Below, one piece after another: positions 1 through 12,935 of a stretch of 64,000 nucleotides of DNA. Location of the stretch: positions 49,731,315-49,795,314 of the forward strand of contig NC_073696.1 in the NCBI RefSeq assembly GCF_029784165.1, written 5' to 3'. How positions within the stretch are numbered: the first letter of the stretch is position 1; every line of letters starts with the position of its first letter. This stretch comes from Wyeomyia smithii (taxonomy: Eukaryota; Arthropoda; Insecta; Diptera; Culicidae). The notes below the pieces were generated by a model. It had not been told where the DNA came from. It searched no databases and saw nothing but the letters and a program-made list of their open reading frames with translations. The translations under genes were made by a program, and so were the position numbers.

Positions 1-66
1 TGGCATTTTATACAGTTTCAGCCTAGTTGCATTACTTGCCACTATAACGTTATTGTTTCGTTTCAG

Positions 67-3000
67 GAACTGTACGACACCATGGAATTCACTTCAGTCA
101 TCCGCAATGATATCGATGAATTGGACAAAATTGCCAAAAAACTTACGGCAAAATTTGACCAATCGGTAGCAGTTGTGGACAGGATGCGTGCATTTATTTA
201 TGACAGCATCAGCCGCCAGAGTGCCAAATACAACACTCTCATCAGTCCGTGCCCGTACAGCAATGAACTGATCAATCCGTGGGACGATGAACCGCATTTC
301 GATTTGCAAAGCTTCATTCAAAACACTAAACTTATGAATTCCTCCAGTAGTAGTGTTAGCGGCAGCAGCGCATCACTTCTGAAGCAGTTGTCTAGTGAGT
401 CAGACTTTCTGGACTTCTCAGCATTCCCAACGAGCCCCGAGGACCGGCCTCGAATTCGAATAAACGATCAAACGGTAGACGATAACAATCAGCTTTTGCA
501 GAAAAGACTGCAGGATCAAATTTTCAATATGCAGAGTAATTTCTTTAGTCTGAAGCAGCTGTATTTCCTATCCTCGTTCGATCAAGGAAGTGCTTTCAAG
601 TGTCACTACTACCCACGTGACGGTCGACTAAAATCTTTATATTTGTCCTCTGTGAGGAGTAAGCATTTCATGATTTTATTAAATATCGGTAACTCGGTCA
701 GTTTCGATCAGCTGGAGGTGGCAAAAGCGATTGTAAAGTTTATTATCTATCTGCTGAATGAAAACGACCGAATCGCTGTTATTGCCGTCAGTCAGAAGTT
801 GACAACAACAGAAAGCTTGAATCACTGCGGCAATACTCCGTTCGTGAATGCTACCATAGACAATAAGGATCGGCTGGTGGAGTTTGTGGATTCACTTAAC
901 AAAACATCTTCAGCAGCCATTCATGTTGCGGCGTTCCGCTACGCGTTCAAATCGCTAGCCGAAGCATACAAAGAAGTCAACACGGAACTGCCGATTGTAT
1001 TTTTATACTTGGGGAGAGCTCAAGTGTCACCGATAACGGCCGCTGCACGATCAGTAATTAGAACAATTGCGGAAGGACAATCGAGGCTTCCGATACCAGT
1101 GATTATAAATAGTTGTTTGATTCTACTGGATGAGCGGGAAATTAGCTATGAAAAGCAGTTTATTGCCGACTTCACCACACAAAACTTCAGTAAATACAAT
1201 ATCACCGGTAGTTTTCACAAACTAAGGCCAGGCAAAATGGTTATGATTTCTAAACATAGTTTCGATGCACATCGATTTGTGCTAGCTTTGATGGAACCTT
1301 TCCTAACCGACAGAAGCTTCATCGAAGATCGTATACGGATTCATCTGCCCTATCATGAAGGACCTACTCATGATACTCTGGTGACTCTGTCCGTTCCCGT
1401 AGCTACGCACGGCTTAATGGGAGTTGATCTTTACCTAAGTGATTTGGCAGAAGACATTTCCTATTACAAACAGGACGATGGAAGTTATGCTTTTCTAATA
1501 GATTTGCGGGGTAGTACTATTATGCATCCCTCGTTTCCAAGGCCGCTTGCTGTACGTGAACATTTTTTCATAACGAACATCACTCTGCTAGAGCGTGGGC
1601 TTAGTGCTGCCAATGTTGAAACTCTACTCTCAAAACCAAGCGGCAATTTGACGATCCTCGAACCAAAATCACGGCAGCAAAAAGTTTATTTATGGAGGCG
1701 AGCTCGTTTCTATATAGCTTGTATCGTACGAACACTGGACGATGAACGCAATCCGAACATTCTACTTAACGGAGCGAGTTCCCGGTATGGCCAAACGCAA
1801 CAGCTTCAATATTATCATTCTCGATCCAACATGGATTACAGTTTCATCAGTAGCAATGGTTTCAACAGCCGCAATCTTTTACCAGATCTAATATACCATC
1901 GAATCGACATTTATGCAGCGCACTTGCAGCGTCCCGTCCCAACGAGTACTTCGTCGAATTCATTAACCAAGGAACTCGGATCCACCGCGGATGTTCCCCG
2001 AGTATGTCGTCTTATGAAACAACTGGCTCTGGCCGACGATTCCACACTCTACCTAAGTGCTTCCTCGTTTCAATCGCCGTACGCTCACATTCGTAACAAT
2101 CGGGATGGTTCCAATGACGACGATACGCTGCGGACGATCCAGAATATTATGGCTTATTTAAAGGACACTACGTCGCTCTTTGCTAATCCGGGACTGTTAC
2201 CGGAAGTACGCAGTGACGTGCTCGCGCTGCTGAAAGTTATCTCCAACTATAGGCGCAAGCACGGTGACAGTAAACTGAGCAAGTACATCATTCGTCGTTA
2301 CGCTGCCACCGTGAACGGTGTTATGCAGGTTTACCCTGGAGGTCTGCTAGATAGTGATATCGAGCCTTCGAAACGGCCGTGGTTTGTTAAGGCCATGCAG
2401 TACCCTGGAAAGGTGGTGGTTACTAAACCCTATCTGGACGCCGGTGGCTCTGGATATATTGTCAGCGTGTCCTACACTATTTTCGAAGGAATCGCCGATG
2501 CACTGCATAACACGGAAAACGACAAACCGATCGTCGTTGTAGCGTTAGATTTTAGCCATGGATTTTTCTACAAACTTCTCACGGAGTCATCCTCCGGCGT
2601 GTGCAACGCAGACAACATCAAGTGCTTCCTAATGGATGACCGTGGCTACTTGATTGCACACCCGAAACTGATCGAACCTGCCATCGGCAATAATCGGCGC
2701 ACGTTAGAACACATCACGCACAAGGAATCGCAGGTTGCCAACGATATCCTTAATCACAAGCAACTGGTGACGAAGAAAATGTGCTACAATTATGTCAACC
2801 GAACGGTGCAGCGCTTGTACCAGTTCAACATGTCCCTGGCGGAGGTAGTGACTAATCTAATGTATGGCGAAAAGACTAAATATCAGATTGCGCTGATCCC
2901 AGGGACGAATGTTTTCATCGGAGTGGTCAATTCAACTAACGATGGTGGGGCGTTTTGCCCGTGTAGCACGGTGAGTAGTGTATTACAAATTCAATTCATA

Positions 3001-4313
3001 GAAGACGATTTTTTACGATGAACTACATCGTCGTGGGTCCGAGAAAAAGAATGCTTGCAATAATGTTTTGTTTAATTTTTTTTTGTTTTTTTTTTACACA
3101 GGTTGGCAATTCCTGTCTCAACTGCAACCGAATGGAACAAACTGAGTGCGAGTGTCCCTGTGAGTGTCCACTGGATTATTACGAGAACGCAAACGAAACC
3201 GCCTGCCTGAGGGATGCTACAGCCAATAACGGAAATCGGAAACCGAACCCGGAATCTATCCCTCTATGCTCACCACTGCCGGAGGAACTGATCTCGATGC
3301 ACGCTCTCAACTACGAAAGCGAGTTCGAGCTTAAAAGTTGCTCCAACATTAATTGTGAGGATTACACTACACAAAACGAATGCTTAGGTATGATACAAAT
3401 TATGTAAACTTACCAGTGAAATACTAACTCGGGTTGTTTTTTCGTAGGACTTGTCGGGTGCGAATGGTGCCAGGTAGATATTGATGGTGAAAATACCCTC
3501 ACAACTCCATTCTGCACATCGCAGCTAACTTGCTTCAATGGAATCTTCGGCTCGGTTACACCGTACGGGGATGTCATTAGCAATAACATCATGGAGTCTG
3601 TTCTGCCTCCAGCGTACAGTGCAATAGGTCCAGTAGCCGGTGCTATATTGGCCCTCTGTCTCGTGGTAGGCTTTGCTATGTATTGCTACCGTCAGAATAG
3701 CGACCAGAGTGGAGCATCTGATCAACTATACGACGACTTGGTAGCGGATCCTTGTAATGGACTACCACTGTCCCGTTTCGACATCGAAGATCACAATCCC
3801 CCGGACGATTGTGACATCAGCCGTACGAGTGCCAAGCAGAACCTGTTACTGAACGGCCAAAACAATGCCAATTATGTGATCTTTCCAAACGTGACATCAC
3901 CTTACCAAATGTCTTCCAATTATCGGCGACCGAATGCCGGCTCTTCGGATCACGGTTACTCAACTATGACGCATCACGAAGAATCTGAACACTTATGCCT
4001 ATCGAATGCGGAACCAGTGGCTCCGAATGCTTCGGGCAAACGCATGTCAATGTCCGACTCGGCTTCGATCAACACGTCTGTTTCAAGTCCTTACAGCAAC
4101 CATCAGAACTTTCTGGCTTTGTCGTCTACTAAAGGTCAACCGTACCAGCCGGTCAATGGGGCAGATGATCTAGACCAGCAACAACAGAAGTTCATTGATC
4201 CTACGCAGACGGTTCTGCCCTCACCAACGTCGGTCTCTCGAACGGGCATCTATGGGGCTGGACATCACATTCTCGTTCCGGTTACAGTTCATCGGAACAT
4301 GGATGTTTCCTAA
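67..4313 (+). CDS. CACHD1 homologue (VWA and Cache domain membrane protein), 3' part
   Basis: Single-pass membrane protein related to the alpha2delta subunits of voltage-gated calcium channels; vertebrate CACHD1 modulates CaV channels and has been linked to Wnt/Frizzled signalling. Three exons are read: 67-2970 (after a TTTCAG acceptor), 3102-3387 and 3448-4313, with GT/AG introns. The frame is open back to 67, so the ATG at 82 is internal and the N terminus with its signal peptide lies outside the window. Counting from that Met: VWA-N at about 1-60, VWA near 190-400, double-Cache from about 420 to 940, a Cys-rich PSI-like stretch (CEDYTTQNECLG then CEWC) coded across the last two exons, one membrane helix starting at AIGPVAGAILAL (about 3620-3690), then a tail of about 205 residues with the conserved DHGYSTM motif. 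About 1346 residues are visible, close to the family length of about 1270. The MIDAS-like site reads NIGNSVS, lacking the usual Asp. Identity is confident from the order of domains and several family-specific motifs. Confidence 0.93.
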
Positions 4314-5480
4314 CGAACCGTGATAGGTTATTTGTAAATTATACATTTTACTGTAGGAGGAACGTGTGCAGAATATCTGTCTATACTTGTTCTTGGTGTA
4401 GAGAACTTTTTTTTATCGGAGGCAGGCTTTTAACAATCGATAGATATTACGGGTTCCTGTAAGATAAAGGTAAGTGCAGCAAGTTCCCGTTTATTGTCAT
4501 ATTCAATGTACCTTATAGATTTCCCCCCTAAACGAACCAATATCGTTCGTTCGAACAAGTAATCCAGCAGAAATGTTTATCGGACATTGTCTTTTCTTTT
4601 AAATCTTACACGCGTTATAGATTGATCTATTATATTTTCTAATTACTCCCAGTGGTGGCTCGATGTTAATCTTTTTCCCACCCTCTTATGACTGTTGACT
4701 GATTGTTGGAATAATAAGCATTTTAAAGCATAGGCCATTTTAATCCCACTGTAATCCTGACCGGCTATTGCCACAGCATTAATTTTAGCGCAACGAACAA
4801 CATGCCATTTGTAGAGATTTCTATATGCAACAAGCGGATGGCTAAACGTACCCTTTACATTTTTAAACAGAAAAAAACATCAAAAGTGTTTGTTAGAGGC
4901 ACTAAACGGTAACCAGCAATGCAATATTGACCGCAAACTAAGAGTGATAGTTTCTCTTAACAGACTGATAAATGATTTACACCAGCCCCAAAACTAGCAC
5001 CTAAACTATCACTGTGCAAACTAGAGAGAAAAAACAAAACAACGAATTCAATTGGTCTTCTTCGTCAATTAAAAAATGCAGGAACATTTGCGCATTCGTT
5101 CTAAAACTCATGTTTTTTAGAACACCAACCCGCCCTTAGAACAAATTTATCAATGAAGGAGAATACTTTGTATGTAAGGTTAACAACCAATTTGCCAAGT
5201 TGTATAAGCTTTACCCAGTTTAATAGATTTAAGTTGATACTAGATACTTAACAGGCAAGATGGTAGATAACTGTTAGTTGCTCTATCGATGAGAGGATGC
5301 TACCTAAAGCAAGCTGTAAATGTTTAATTTTCAATATCACCTTGAATACGGCAGCTATGTTTACTTATGCGGCAGTATTTCCCCTATTTAGGTTAGCGTT
5401 AACTTATAACAAATTAATGTATTTTATTTTAAAATGAACTAATAAAATATCAAAAATGCAATAAATGTTAAAAGCTCGCA
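4314..5480 (+). other. 3'UTR and polyadenylation signals of the CACHD1 homologue
   Basis: AT-rich, without a supported ORF. It ends with two AATAAA hexamers at 5441-5446 and 5460-5465, which would give a 3'UTR of about 1.15 kb. Repetitive DNA (an RTE-like fragment) begins about 100 bp further on, which fits the gene ending here. Confidence 0.6.
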
Positions 5481-5569
5481 AAAAAAGTATGCATTTCATT
5501 TTTATATTTATTATTATTGAACCAAAAATCAAATACTGGTTGGTTGATACCAGCAGTACAACCCTTACT

Positions 5570-6110
5570 AGTTAGCATAGAATAGACCCCCGCGTGGTTC
5601 AGGGCATAATGCCCAGCAACTCCTACCTAATTTCCACGTGGTACCGACTGGGATAGGAGCAACTATAAAATGCAGTGTCTCGCCAGCTACCTCAAAGTCG
5701 GTAGTCCCGTTGTGAGACTCCGCAGCACTACGCCAAAATGCCAAAAACATGCATGCCAAAAAACAAAACACTTCAAACACTCAAGAAATAAATAACGCAA
5801 CGACCAGGTGAAGAAACAAGGGCGACGATAAGAAGTATGGTACCTACATAGAACTGTAGATCACTGAACGTCGCGTGTGGCGAGCGGATCCTGTTGAATC
5901 AGCTAGAACCCCGCAACTTCGAAAACGTTGCGCTCCAGGAGCTTTGTCGGAAAGGAGAGAAGGTACGAAGGTTGTGTGGCCGCCAAGCACAGTACCACCA
6001 GAGCGGCGTGGTCCGAGGAAAATTCAAATGATGAGGAAAATTTTCATACGTGTCACCTTTAGAAGGGTGACATCCTTGAGAATAATTACCAATTAGGTGG
6101 AGGTCGAGGT
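5570..6110 (+). mobile_element. RTE-like non-LTR retrotransposon, 5' fragment
   Basis: Fragment of the 5' leader and the start of an AP-endonuclease ORF. The segment around 5875-6010 reads like the 'NQLE..NF..VALQELC.KGE' region of RTE-like endonucleases. The whole piece is similar in order and wording to 27900-28265 on the same strand, including the 'GTGTCTCGYCAGCTAC' leader and the GTGGCGA.AGGAT stretch. The copy is truncated and shifted in frame, so it cannot code. Family assignment to the RTE clade is by recognition of the ORF wording, not by search. Confidence 0.6.
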
Positions 6111-6146
6111 GAAACCCTCGAAATTTATATTGCTCTTAATAGTAGG

Positions 6147-6876
6147 TACACTGTAATTAAATGCCACGATTACTTCAAGTGTTTTTGCACTTGACTCGAT
6201 TCGTAACGTCACACTGCAAATTGAAGTGATTTAGTGTTGATTTCACAATGATTAACACTTTCTAATGAAATGATCTTGCGTTGAAAACTGTTCAATGGAA
6301 ATCACCATCATATTATAATGAATATCTCTTGAATTTGCACCACTGTTCAAATCAATTGAATTACAGCTGCGATTCCAATTGACAAACGTCAAAGACATAA
6401 AACGAAACAAAAATAGTCGCGGTGGCGAAAGGCGCAAGCAGCAAATTTTCCCCGGAGATTAAAAATTTGTTTGGAAGTAAGTTCTATTGAATCTTTGATA
6501 TTAATAAAATAATAATAAAACAACTCTTTTACAGATTCTGAATTCGAATACACCGACACAGCGACAGTGGTCATTTTGTAATCAAATTGAAAACCTAGAA
6601 TAAAATAAAATTGAAAAATCTAAAATAAACAGAAACCTTTTAAATTTATTGTGATTAGCAGATAATATCCAAATGACCAACATTTTGTATCTCAAACATA
6701 AGAATATCAAAAAAGATGAACATAACAACAGAAAATCAAGTGATTTGCTGTTGATTTCACCGTTCTTTGCATTAACATGTTTCGAAGGATTTTCTTTTCA
6801 CTTTGAAATGTTCGGCAAGTAGCGCGAATTCAACAGCAAATCACTTCACTTCGACGTGAAATTTTTTTACAGTGTA
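6147..6876. mobile_element. MITE-like element with TACACTGTAA ends
   Basis: About 730 bp, bounded by TACACTGTAA on the left and TTACAGTGTA on the right. A motif close to AAGTGATTTGCTGTTGATTTC occurs near 6222, near 6737 and, inverted, near 6826, so the ends repeat inwards. It is AT-rich with no coding sequence. A target-site duplication was not resolved. Confidence 0.5.
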
Positions 6877-7329
6877 TAATCAACCAATTTTTCAAAAATG
6901 GGTAGATTTAGCGCAACTGAAAACGAACGTGCTAACACGCAGAAAAAAACACTGTAGAATCAAAAGAAAAGAGAGTTACAAACAACAGCATTTTTGTTTA
7001 TTCGGAGGCTTATGCAAAATTATTATTAGAATAACCAGGGCTTGCTGTTATTTTAACAATATGCGCGATTGTTCACCAATTTTGACAGAACAACCTTCAA
7101 ATAGAAATATATTTGAGTTGAAGTTTCATTTCCATTGAAACGACAGCGTCCTAACTTGTTTCGACCAAAATTTTATGTTTTTTTTTTTCGTATTTAGAAG
7201 ATACCATGAGACTTGTTCTATTAGATTTACTAAGATCGATAGAAGGAGTTACAAAATTGTTGTTTATGACGTTGTTTGCAGAATTATAGCAATATTTAAT
7301 CCCAAGTTATTTGCACAAATTAATTTTAT

Positions 7330-9415
7330 TATTATTAACTCTGCTATATTGCTTAGCATCTTTATGTTCGGCTTCTCCTCTCATAGTCCACTGATGACGA
7401 GGTGTGCCTGAGCATAGTAAAAAAGTAGCGTAATGGGTAATGTTATGATGCTTTGGTTTCAACGTATCATTAAACAATGTTTGGTACTGTGAATGATGAA
7501 CGAAAATTAAATCCTTCAATGTTGGTACTAAATAACGGGGTATTTTACGTAACATGAAAAAATAACATATTTTCAATAAAACACAGAAATAATGCCAAAC
7601 TTTATCGTCTTTAGGTATTAACTCTCCAATTATTAGAGGAAAAAAGTTATAAACGTTTTATTCTCACTCGCTGTCATTTTTAACTTTCCCTTTATAATGC
7701 TAAAATCCTTTACATCATTCGGTATGTTACCAGAGCTCAGGTTTCCAAAAACGAACGTGTTTTTTCTAAAGTTAAGTTCCTCGAGAGTAAATATTTTTTT
7801 TTATCTTTATGAAATAATTTAAGCAGTGTCCTAATACATATACGCAAATGCCTTCCCATACACCGTGCATCAAATCGAAATAAACATTATTTATTATGTG
7901 ATATGATGGAATACGGTTGAAAATACTTTCTCGCTTTATCCCGGTCACCGATGTGTCATTAACTTTTATATCTTCTGCATAACTTTCAATTGTCCGGAAA
8001 CTGTTCTCGTATTCAATACAATCAGTTTCTCTTTCCTGACGATTCCGCTTGCACATCCTACAATAGAAGTTGGCCCGAACGGATTCAACTAAATCAAGTA
8101 CTCCAGAAAGTCCAAGGTTATCACCAGTTATAAAAGCCAACATAAAATTAATTTTCATTGTGCTGTTCCTGTAGTTGATTTCAATACCGTCTGTCTCTAG
8201 TTCAGTTAGCATGTCAATGAGACTAAAAAATAAATCGTCATTTGCATATCGTTTTCTATCTTCTGTTAAAATGAATCCGGCTACATGCATGTTGGCAAGT
8301 TTCGCTAGTAAATAACCTGGCAGGCTAGGAATATAATAATATATCCCACAGATAGAGGTTCGAGTGGCGTGAGGCGAAGCGGTGTCTCCTGTTGTGAAAT
8401 CATCGAAAAATAAATTCAATGGTAGCACTATATTTGCGCCCACGTTGGATTTGAGATTGTTAACTCTCTCCTGCCAAATTGTACCATCTACGAGACTGCG
8501 GATATAACCATCACTAGAAGGCTCGAGGTATTTCAAAATTGTTTCCAAAACATTTTCAGCTTCGAGATATTTTTTCATGTGAAACTTGATAGGCATCAAT
8601 AAACCTGAAATTAAATTTACATCAAAATATCCATGAGCTCAAATAACTAGCTAAGTCATATTTAAATTTATGGTATAGTAAATCTTACCAGTTACGGAAT
8701 CATTGCTGATTTCTTGTTTGTTTTGCGACACGCCTGCACGTACTTCGTTACTAATTAAAAATTCTCTGGGTTCCATTAACAAGTCATATCGTTTGAGTAT
8801 TCCAACACATTTGTGTTCAGAGTTAAGGTCATCAAACATATTAAAGATTTGTTCAAATATCTGTTTTCCTTCGGAGGCAATATACCCAATCGACGACATT
8901 GTAATAATAATCGCCCTTAACTGACGTAATATATTTTGATTAAAATCATTTTGAAATTCAGAAACAGTTTTCCTAGAAACCGTGGGCATGCTCAACCATT
9001 TAGGGTTCACACCGGGTATCACATTTTCCACTTGCTCTGTTAGAGCAGCAGGATCGATTACGTCAATTTTATTCAAACCTTCTTCTAATGATGTCAATGG
9101 TGTTTTGCTTCGAATCATTTGATCTGCTCCTGCGGTCGATGACTTGAGTTCGGCATTTGAATTAGAAACACTGTTTGTGACTTCTTTGACGTTTTCTTTC
9201 GAAGCAATGTGGTTTGGGATTGATATTTTCTCTTCAGCGGTGGTAAAGTGTTTCTTAAAGTGTCTATTGAATGATGCTCTTATATTGTAGCTCCTCGTGC
9301 AATTGTCGATGTTGCATCGAAAACATTGTATGTTGCTATGCATGTTGTTAATATGGCAGTTAGAATCGATGCAGTGATGTTGTCTGCCACATGCAGTGCT
9401 CTACAATGCATGAGA
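7330..9415 (-). pseudogene. C2H2 plus tnp2-like (CACTA/EnSpm-type) transposase, decayed
   Basis: Two main coding blocks on the minus strand. Block one (about 9400-8685) has C2H2-like Cys/His spacing (CFRCNIDNC, then HFKKH) followed by a linker and a helical region. It ends at a good donor (ACTG then GTAAGA). Block two starts after the acceptor near 8600 (GLLMPIKFHMKKYLE) and carries the hallmarks I associate with plant/animal tnp2 transposases: PLNLFFDDF, a GDNLGLSG motif, a Cys cluster FYCRMCKRNR and DLMHGVWEG. The ORF formally stops near 7772, but the homologous wording resumes in other frames (KNTFVFGNLSSGNIPNDV, then HQWTMRGEAEHKDAKQYS near 7370). At least two small indels have therefore occurred, one in an A9 run near 7795. 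It lies just downstream of the SAM-domain gene on the same strand. The exact superfamily name is uncertain. Confidence 0.6.
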
Positions 9416-12325
9416 TCATTTTTCGTAGATTCTATTGCCTATCGCTAAACGTAACGCTTTAACGTTCGCAAGATCAGAGCTACACGTGAAATCAAATAAG
9501 CATTCACATAAAAAAGTCCAAGTAGCTCTAGATTGTCGAGGAAAATCGATTTCGTATGCTTTGTAGAACTTGAGGCAGATGTCTAGTGCCTTCAAAAAAT
9601 TTGGAAATTTGTATGAAACAGTGTCGTTCCAAAGTATGAAATCAGTGAGGTTCGTCTCACTCTCTCCAAATACGACTATAAAAGGTGCTGCAGGCACTCC
9701 TTTAATACGCCATGCATCAAACAACCGTGCCAGAGTTGCTTCCAAACACGACAGATTTGGAACATAAACAAAAACACTTTCTTTGGATTCTTGAATTGAT
9801 GGTTTCCAACGGACCTTTTCTGGAAGGATAAGAATCGGACTGGGAAAAATATAGGCTATAAGTGAAACCACGATTGCATCACGGGCATCTACCAAAATAA
9901 AAAAGAAATTGTTGTGAATATAATCTTAAACTAATGTAAAAGCACTAGTCGCCGCGCAATTTAAATTACCACACATTCGATGTTTAACAATTTGAACAAG
10001 CTAAACGCAATATACTTCAGTGGAGTAATCCAATTTCAGTGGATACCGCGGTGAAATACGCGGCGACTGGTCCCTCCACGGTGCAAATGTTTCCAAAATG
10101 CCTTCAAATATTACCTCCATTTATGTTGTCACTGTTGAAAAGAGCTAGGAGAGACCTCCCTTCGGAATCTGTTACTTCAACATCCAATATTGGTCGAATA
10201 GCATCAATGAATCTTGACCACCGGTCGAATAAAAGCGTATCTTTTCCGGGATACCGCTCCTGGAAATCTAATTGTATGAGTTGATATCCTTGGCGGTTGC
10301 GTAGCGTGGGAAGCTCATTCAATACAGAAGCGCAGGTATTGGTTTCCAATTTAGCCAGCTCCAGGCAGCGTACAACACTGTACAATTTCCACTTTCTGCG
10401 TACTTCTTCCCATTCGTCTTGGGTGTGCACGAGCCAAGATTTAACTTGCTGATATTAAGTCACTGTTGAATATAAAACGTTTAGAGCACAATGTTTCATT
10501 ATTAACACATATATTACGTTGTGCTTTGGAAACTGCAGGTGAATTACACTCGGATGGTTGAACTTGCTGCTGTGCTGTAGATTCACAAACCCTGATCACT
10601 GATTTATAATTCAAGTTTTTGTCGTGGAGCCTTTTTTTTGCCTGCTTCCGTAGTTTTATTTTATTTCCGCTACTATCCTTACTGCTCGTAGGCTGGTACC
10701 AGGTTTCCTGAGAAAATAAACGAATAAAAAAATCTTGATGTTGAGATAACAAACACAAGTTGTGATCAAAACCTGAAAATCGAGTGGCGAGTCCGAGTTT
10801 AAATTTAATTTAAATCCAGCAACTTTTGAATGAAATGGAAACGGGAAAAAATGAAGCAAAACAATCTGCTAAGCAGTGATGCTGGATTCACAGAAAGCAT
10901 CGTTCTTATTTAAAGGTTGCCAAGTGCAAAGATTTATTTTATTTTGATTAGTAAACTTAAGTGATTGTTGTGATTTACAAGCTGATTTTACACTAGTACA
11001 CTAGTATGACCAGAAGTTTTGTCGTTAGATACAGAAAAAGATTTTACGAGAGCGACGACAGCGCTGTAGAGAAACGACGTATGTTTATTTACCTGCGGTT
11101 CGCTTGGAAAAATGTTTCCTAATTCAGTGGCTCGAAGCTGTAGTTCAAAGGGTGTGAGTCTTCCGAATCTATCCTTGAACTCGTCTACAATAACATGGGT
11201 AATCACTTTTTTGTCGCTTCTCGTTAAAAAGGTGGTTTCTGTATATCGTTTAATGATTGATTGGCTTTTTGCAGATTCATTTAATAAAAATGCCGCAGTA
11301 CACTTTTCTCGTGGGATTTCCCTTCGCTCGATCTGAACTTGGTTATGAACGTTTGATTTATCAGCTAGCGTTGGAAGATTCTGTTAAATAGAAATCAGTT
11401 TTTCAGTCGTGTTTTAAATATGATATATAGATGTTTTTAATATGAATATGATGAAATGAATCATTTCATCGTATCAACATCTGGAATGATTTCAATTACC
11501 TGTTCTTTTCTCTAGCTGTTGAGATGGAAAATGAACTAAGTTCTCTCAGCAAAGAACGGATATGGGATCAATTCCTCCACTTCCTGTCCCTCGATTAGCT
11601 TGAGCGTCTGAATAGAGTATTGGTTGACTAGAAAACGACAAGATATTGAAAACAACTTGTTATGGTAATTACTTTCGTTGCAGAGGAAACCGGGTAGGGA
11701 TCATTGGTTTTTCTATAAAAATATATGTTATGCCTACTGCCGGAAGCAGGGTGCTGTGAAGCGCATCAGATGTAAACCAAAGCGCACTACTATAGACCTT
11801 TTTACGTACGAATGTATTAGTGCACCTAGTTGAGGAAAGTATTTACAAATCGCCTTTTTGTTTGCTATGCTATGTTTTTGGCAGCTGGACAAATATTCAG
11901 TTGAATACTTATAATAAGTTCTAAACTCGTTTATGAATGAATTTTTCATTCGTGATCATGAATCGGGGGAAGCTGCTGAACATTATCGACCAAAAATGGT
12001 AAAAAGTGATAAATAGTCGGAGCAACGAGATGCGATGATTTACAGTTTGGAGGAAACAAAAGCAACTTTAGATGAGTTTACACGTTCATTGGTGTGCGTA
12101 GGTGAAAAGTCACTTATCTCTATACATAACATCTAATTTTAGAGGATAATCGAATGATGAATTCGGTTTTCAGCTGCAACGATAGTAATAAAACCTACCT
12201 AGAAAACAATCGATGACCTTCCGCGATAAATCGAATGATTCCAAGAGCTGAATCAGTGCTGTTTCGTCTTCCGGAACTTCCTCCACTTCGAGCGCATCAA
12301 TCAAAAACTCTTCGTTTGAAGCCAT
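9416..12325 (-). pseudogene. SAM-domain protein of a repeated insect family, multi-exon, broken
   Basis: Exons read on the minus strand: 12325-12199 (MASNEEFLIDALEVEEVP..., first half of a SAM domain, donor GTAGGT); about 11640-11500 (second half, IQTLKLIEGQEVEELIP, with two in-frame TAG codons); 11380-11093 (about 96 intact codons, containing HVIVDEFKDRFGRLTPFEL, flanked by AG and GT); about 10720-10450 (Lys-rich linker); about 10450-10125 (the WEEVRRKWKLYS block, one base out of frame with the linker, ending at GGAG/GTAATA); and 9883-9416 (ILPEKVRWKPS to the stop). The order matches a multicopy, uncharacterised SAM-containing protein family I know from arthropods and fish, in which this last exon is followed by a stop. 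I do not know its function. Two amber codons and one frameshift make this copy non-functional, although most exons look well preserved. Confidence 0.6.
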
Positions 12326-12590
12326 TTTGAATTTCTCGCCAAACATGTGAGAAGGGCCCATGTGCCATATCTAAACAAGCCAAATTTTCTCGTTTTTTGA
12401 TTAATACAAGCGAAATCTGCCCTTACCAATAAGCTTTATTGATAAAAGAATTTACTCCTAACCAAACAATCTTATTTGTACGGGTAGATTAAGCTTGTAT
12501 TTATTGAAAAACGTGAAATTGTGGCTTGTTTACATATGGCACATGGGCTCTTTTCACATGTTTGGCGAGATTTGAAAAATCAAACGCTTT
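12320..12590. repeat. Large imperfect palindrome at the SAM-gene start codon
   Basis: The left arm (about 12320-12435) and right arm (about 12475-12590) are inverted copies of each other. Shared words include CGCCAAACATGTGA, CCATGTGCCATAT, AAACAAGCCA and AATACAAGC. About 40 bp separate the arms. The left arm ends at the ATG (12323-12325) of the SAM-domain gene, so it holds that gene's 5'UTR and presumed promoter. It may be a foldback element or a duplicated promoter. Confidence 0.7.
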
Positions 12591-12935
12591 TTCAATAATA
12601 CACGCTTAAAGCCTCAAACACAAACTTCAGTTAAAATTATAATTCCTTCGTTTGATTTTAATATAAGTAGAGTTATTCGAAAGGCTTCAATTATAGTTTG
12701 GAAACAAAAACTGTTTCTTTTTAATAAAGTTTCAATTTGATTTAATCAAATAATTTTTTTTATTCAGGAACAAGATTTTTTTATTTCAATTATAAATTTT
12801 GCTTTTGTTTGTGCATTTGAATCAACAAAATATTTTTTTAAATTTTACCAGAAAACATACGTAGACTTTATTCACTGATGTTTTTATTTTTAACTACCTC
12901 CAATTCTCTGCGTGAACTCTCATCATTTTTGATAA

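Noticed and set aside
5568..5780. Minus-strand 70-residue ORF with a hydrophobic start
   Set aside because: It is the antisense of the RTE-like 5' leader, which is homologous to 27.9 kb on the plus strand.
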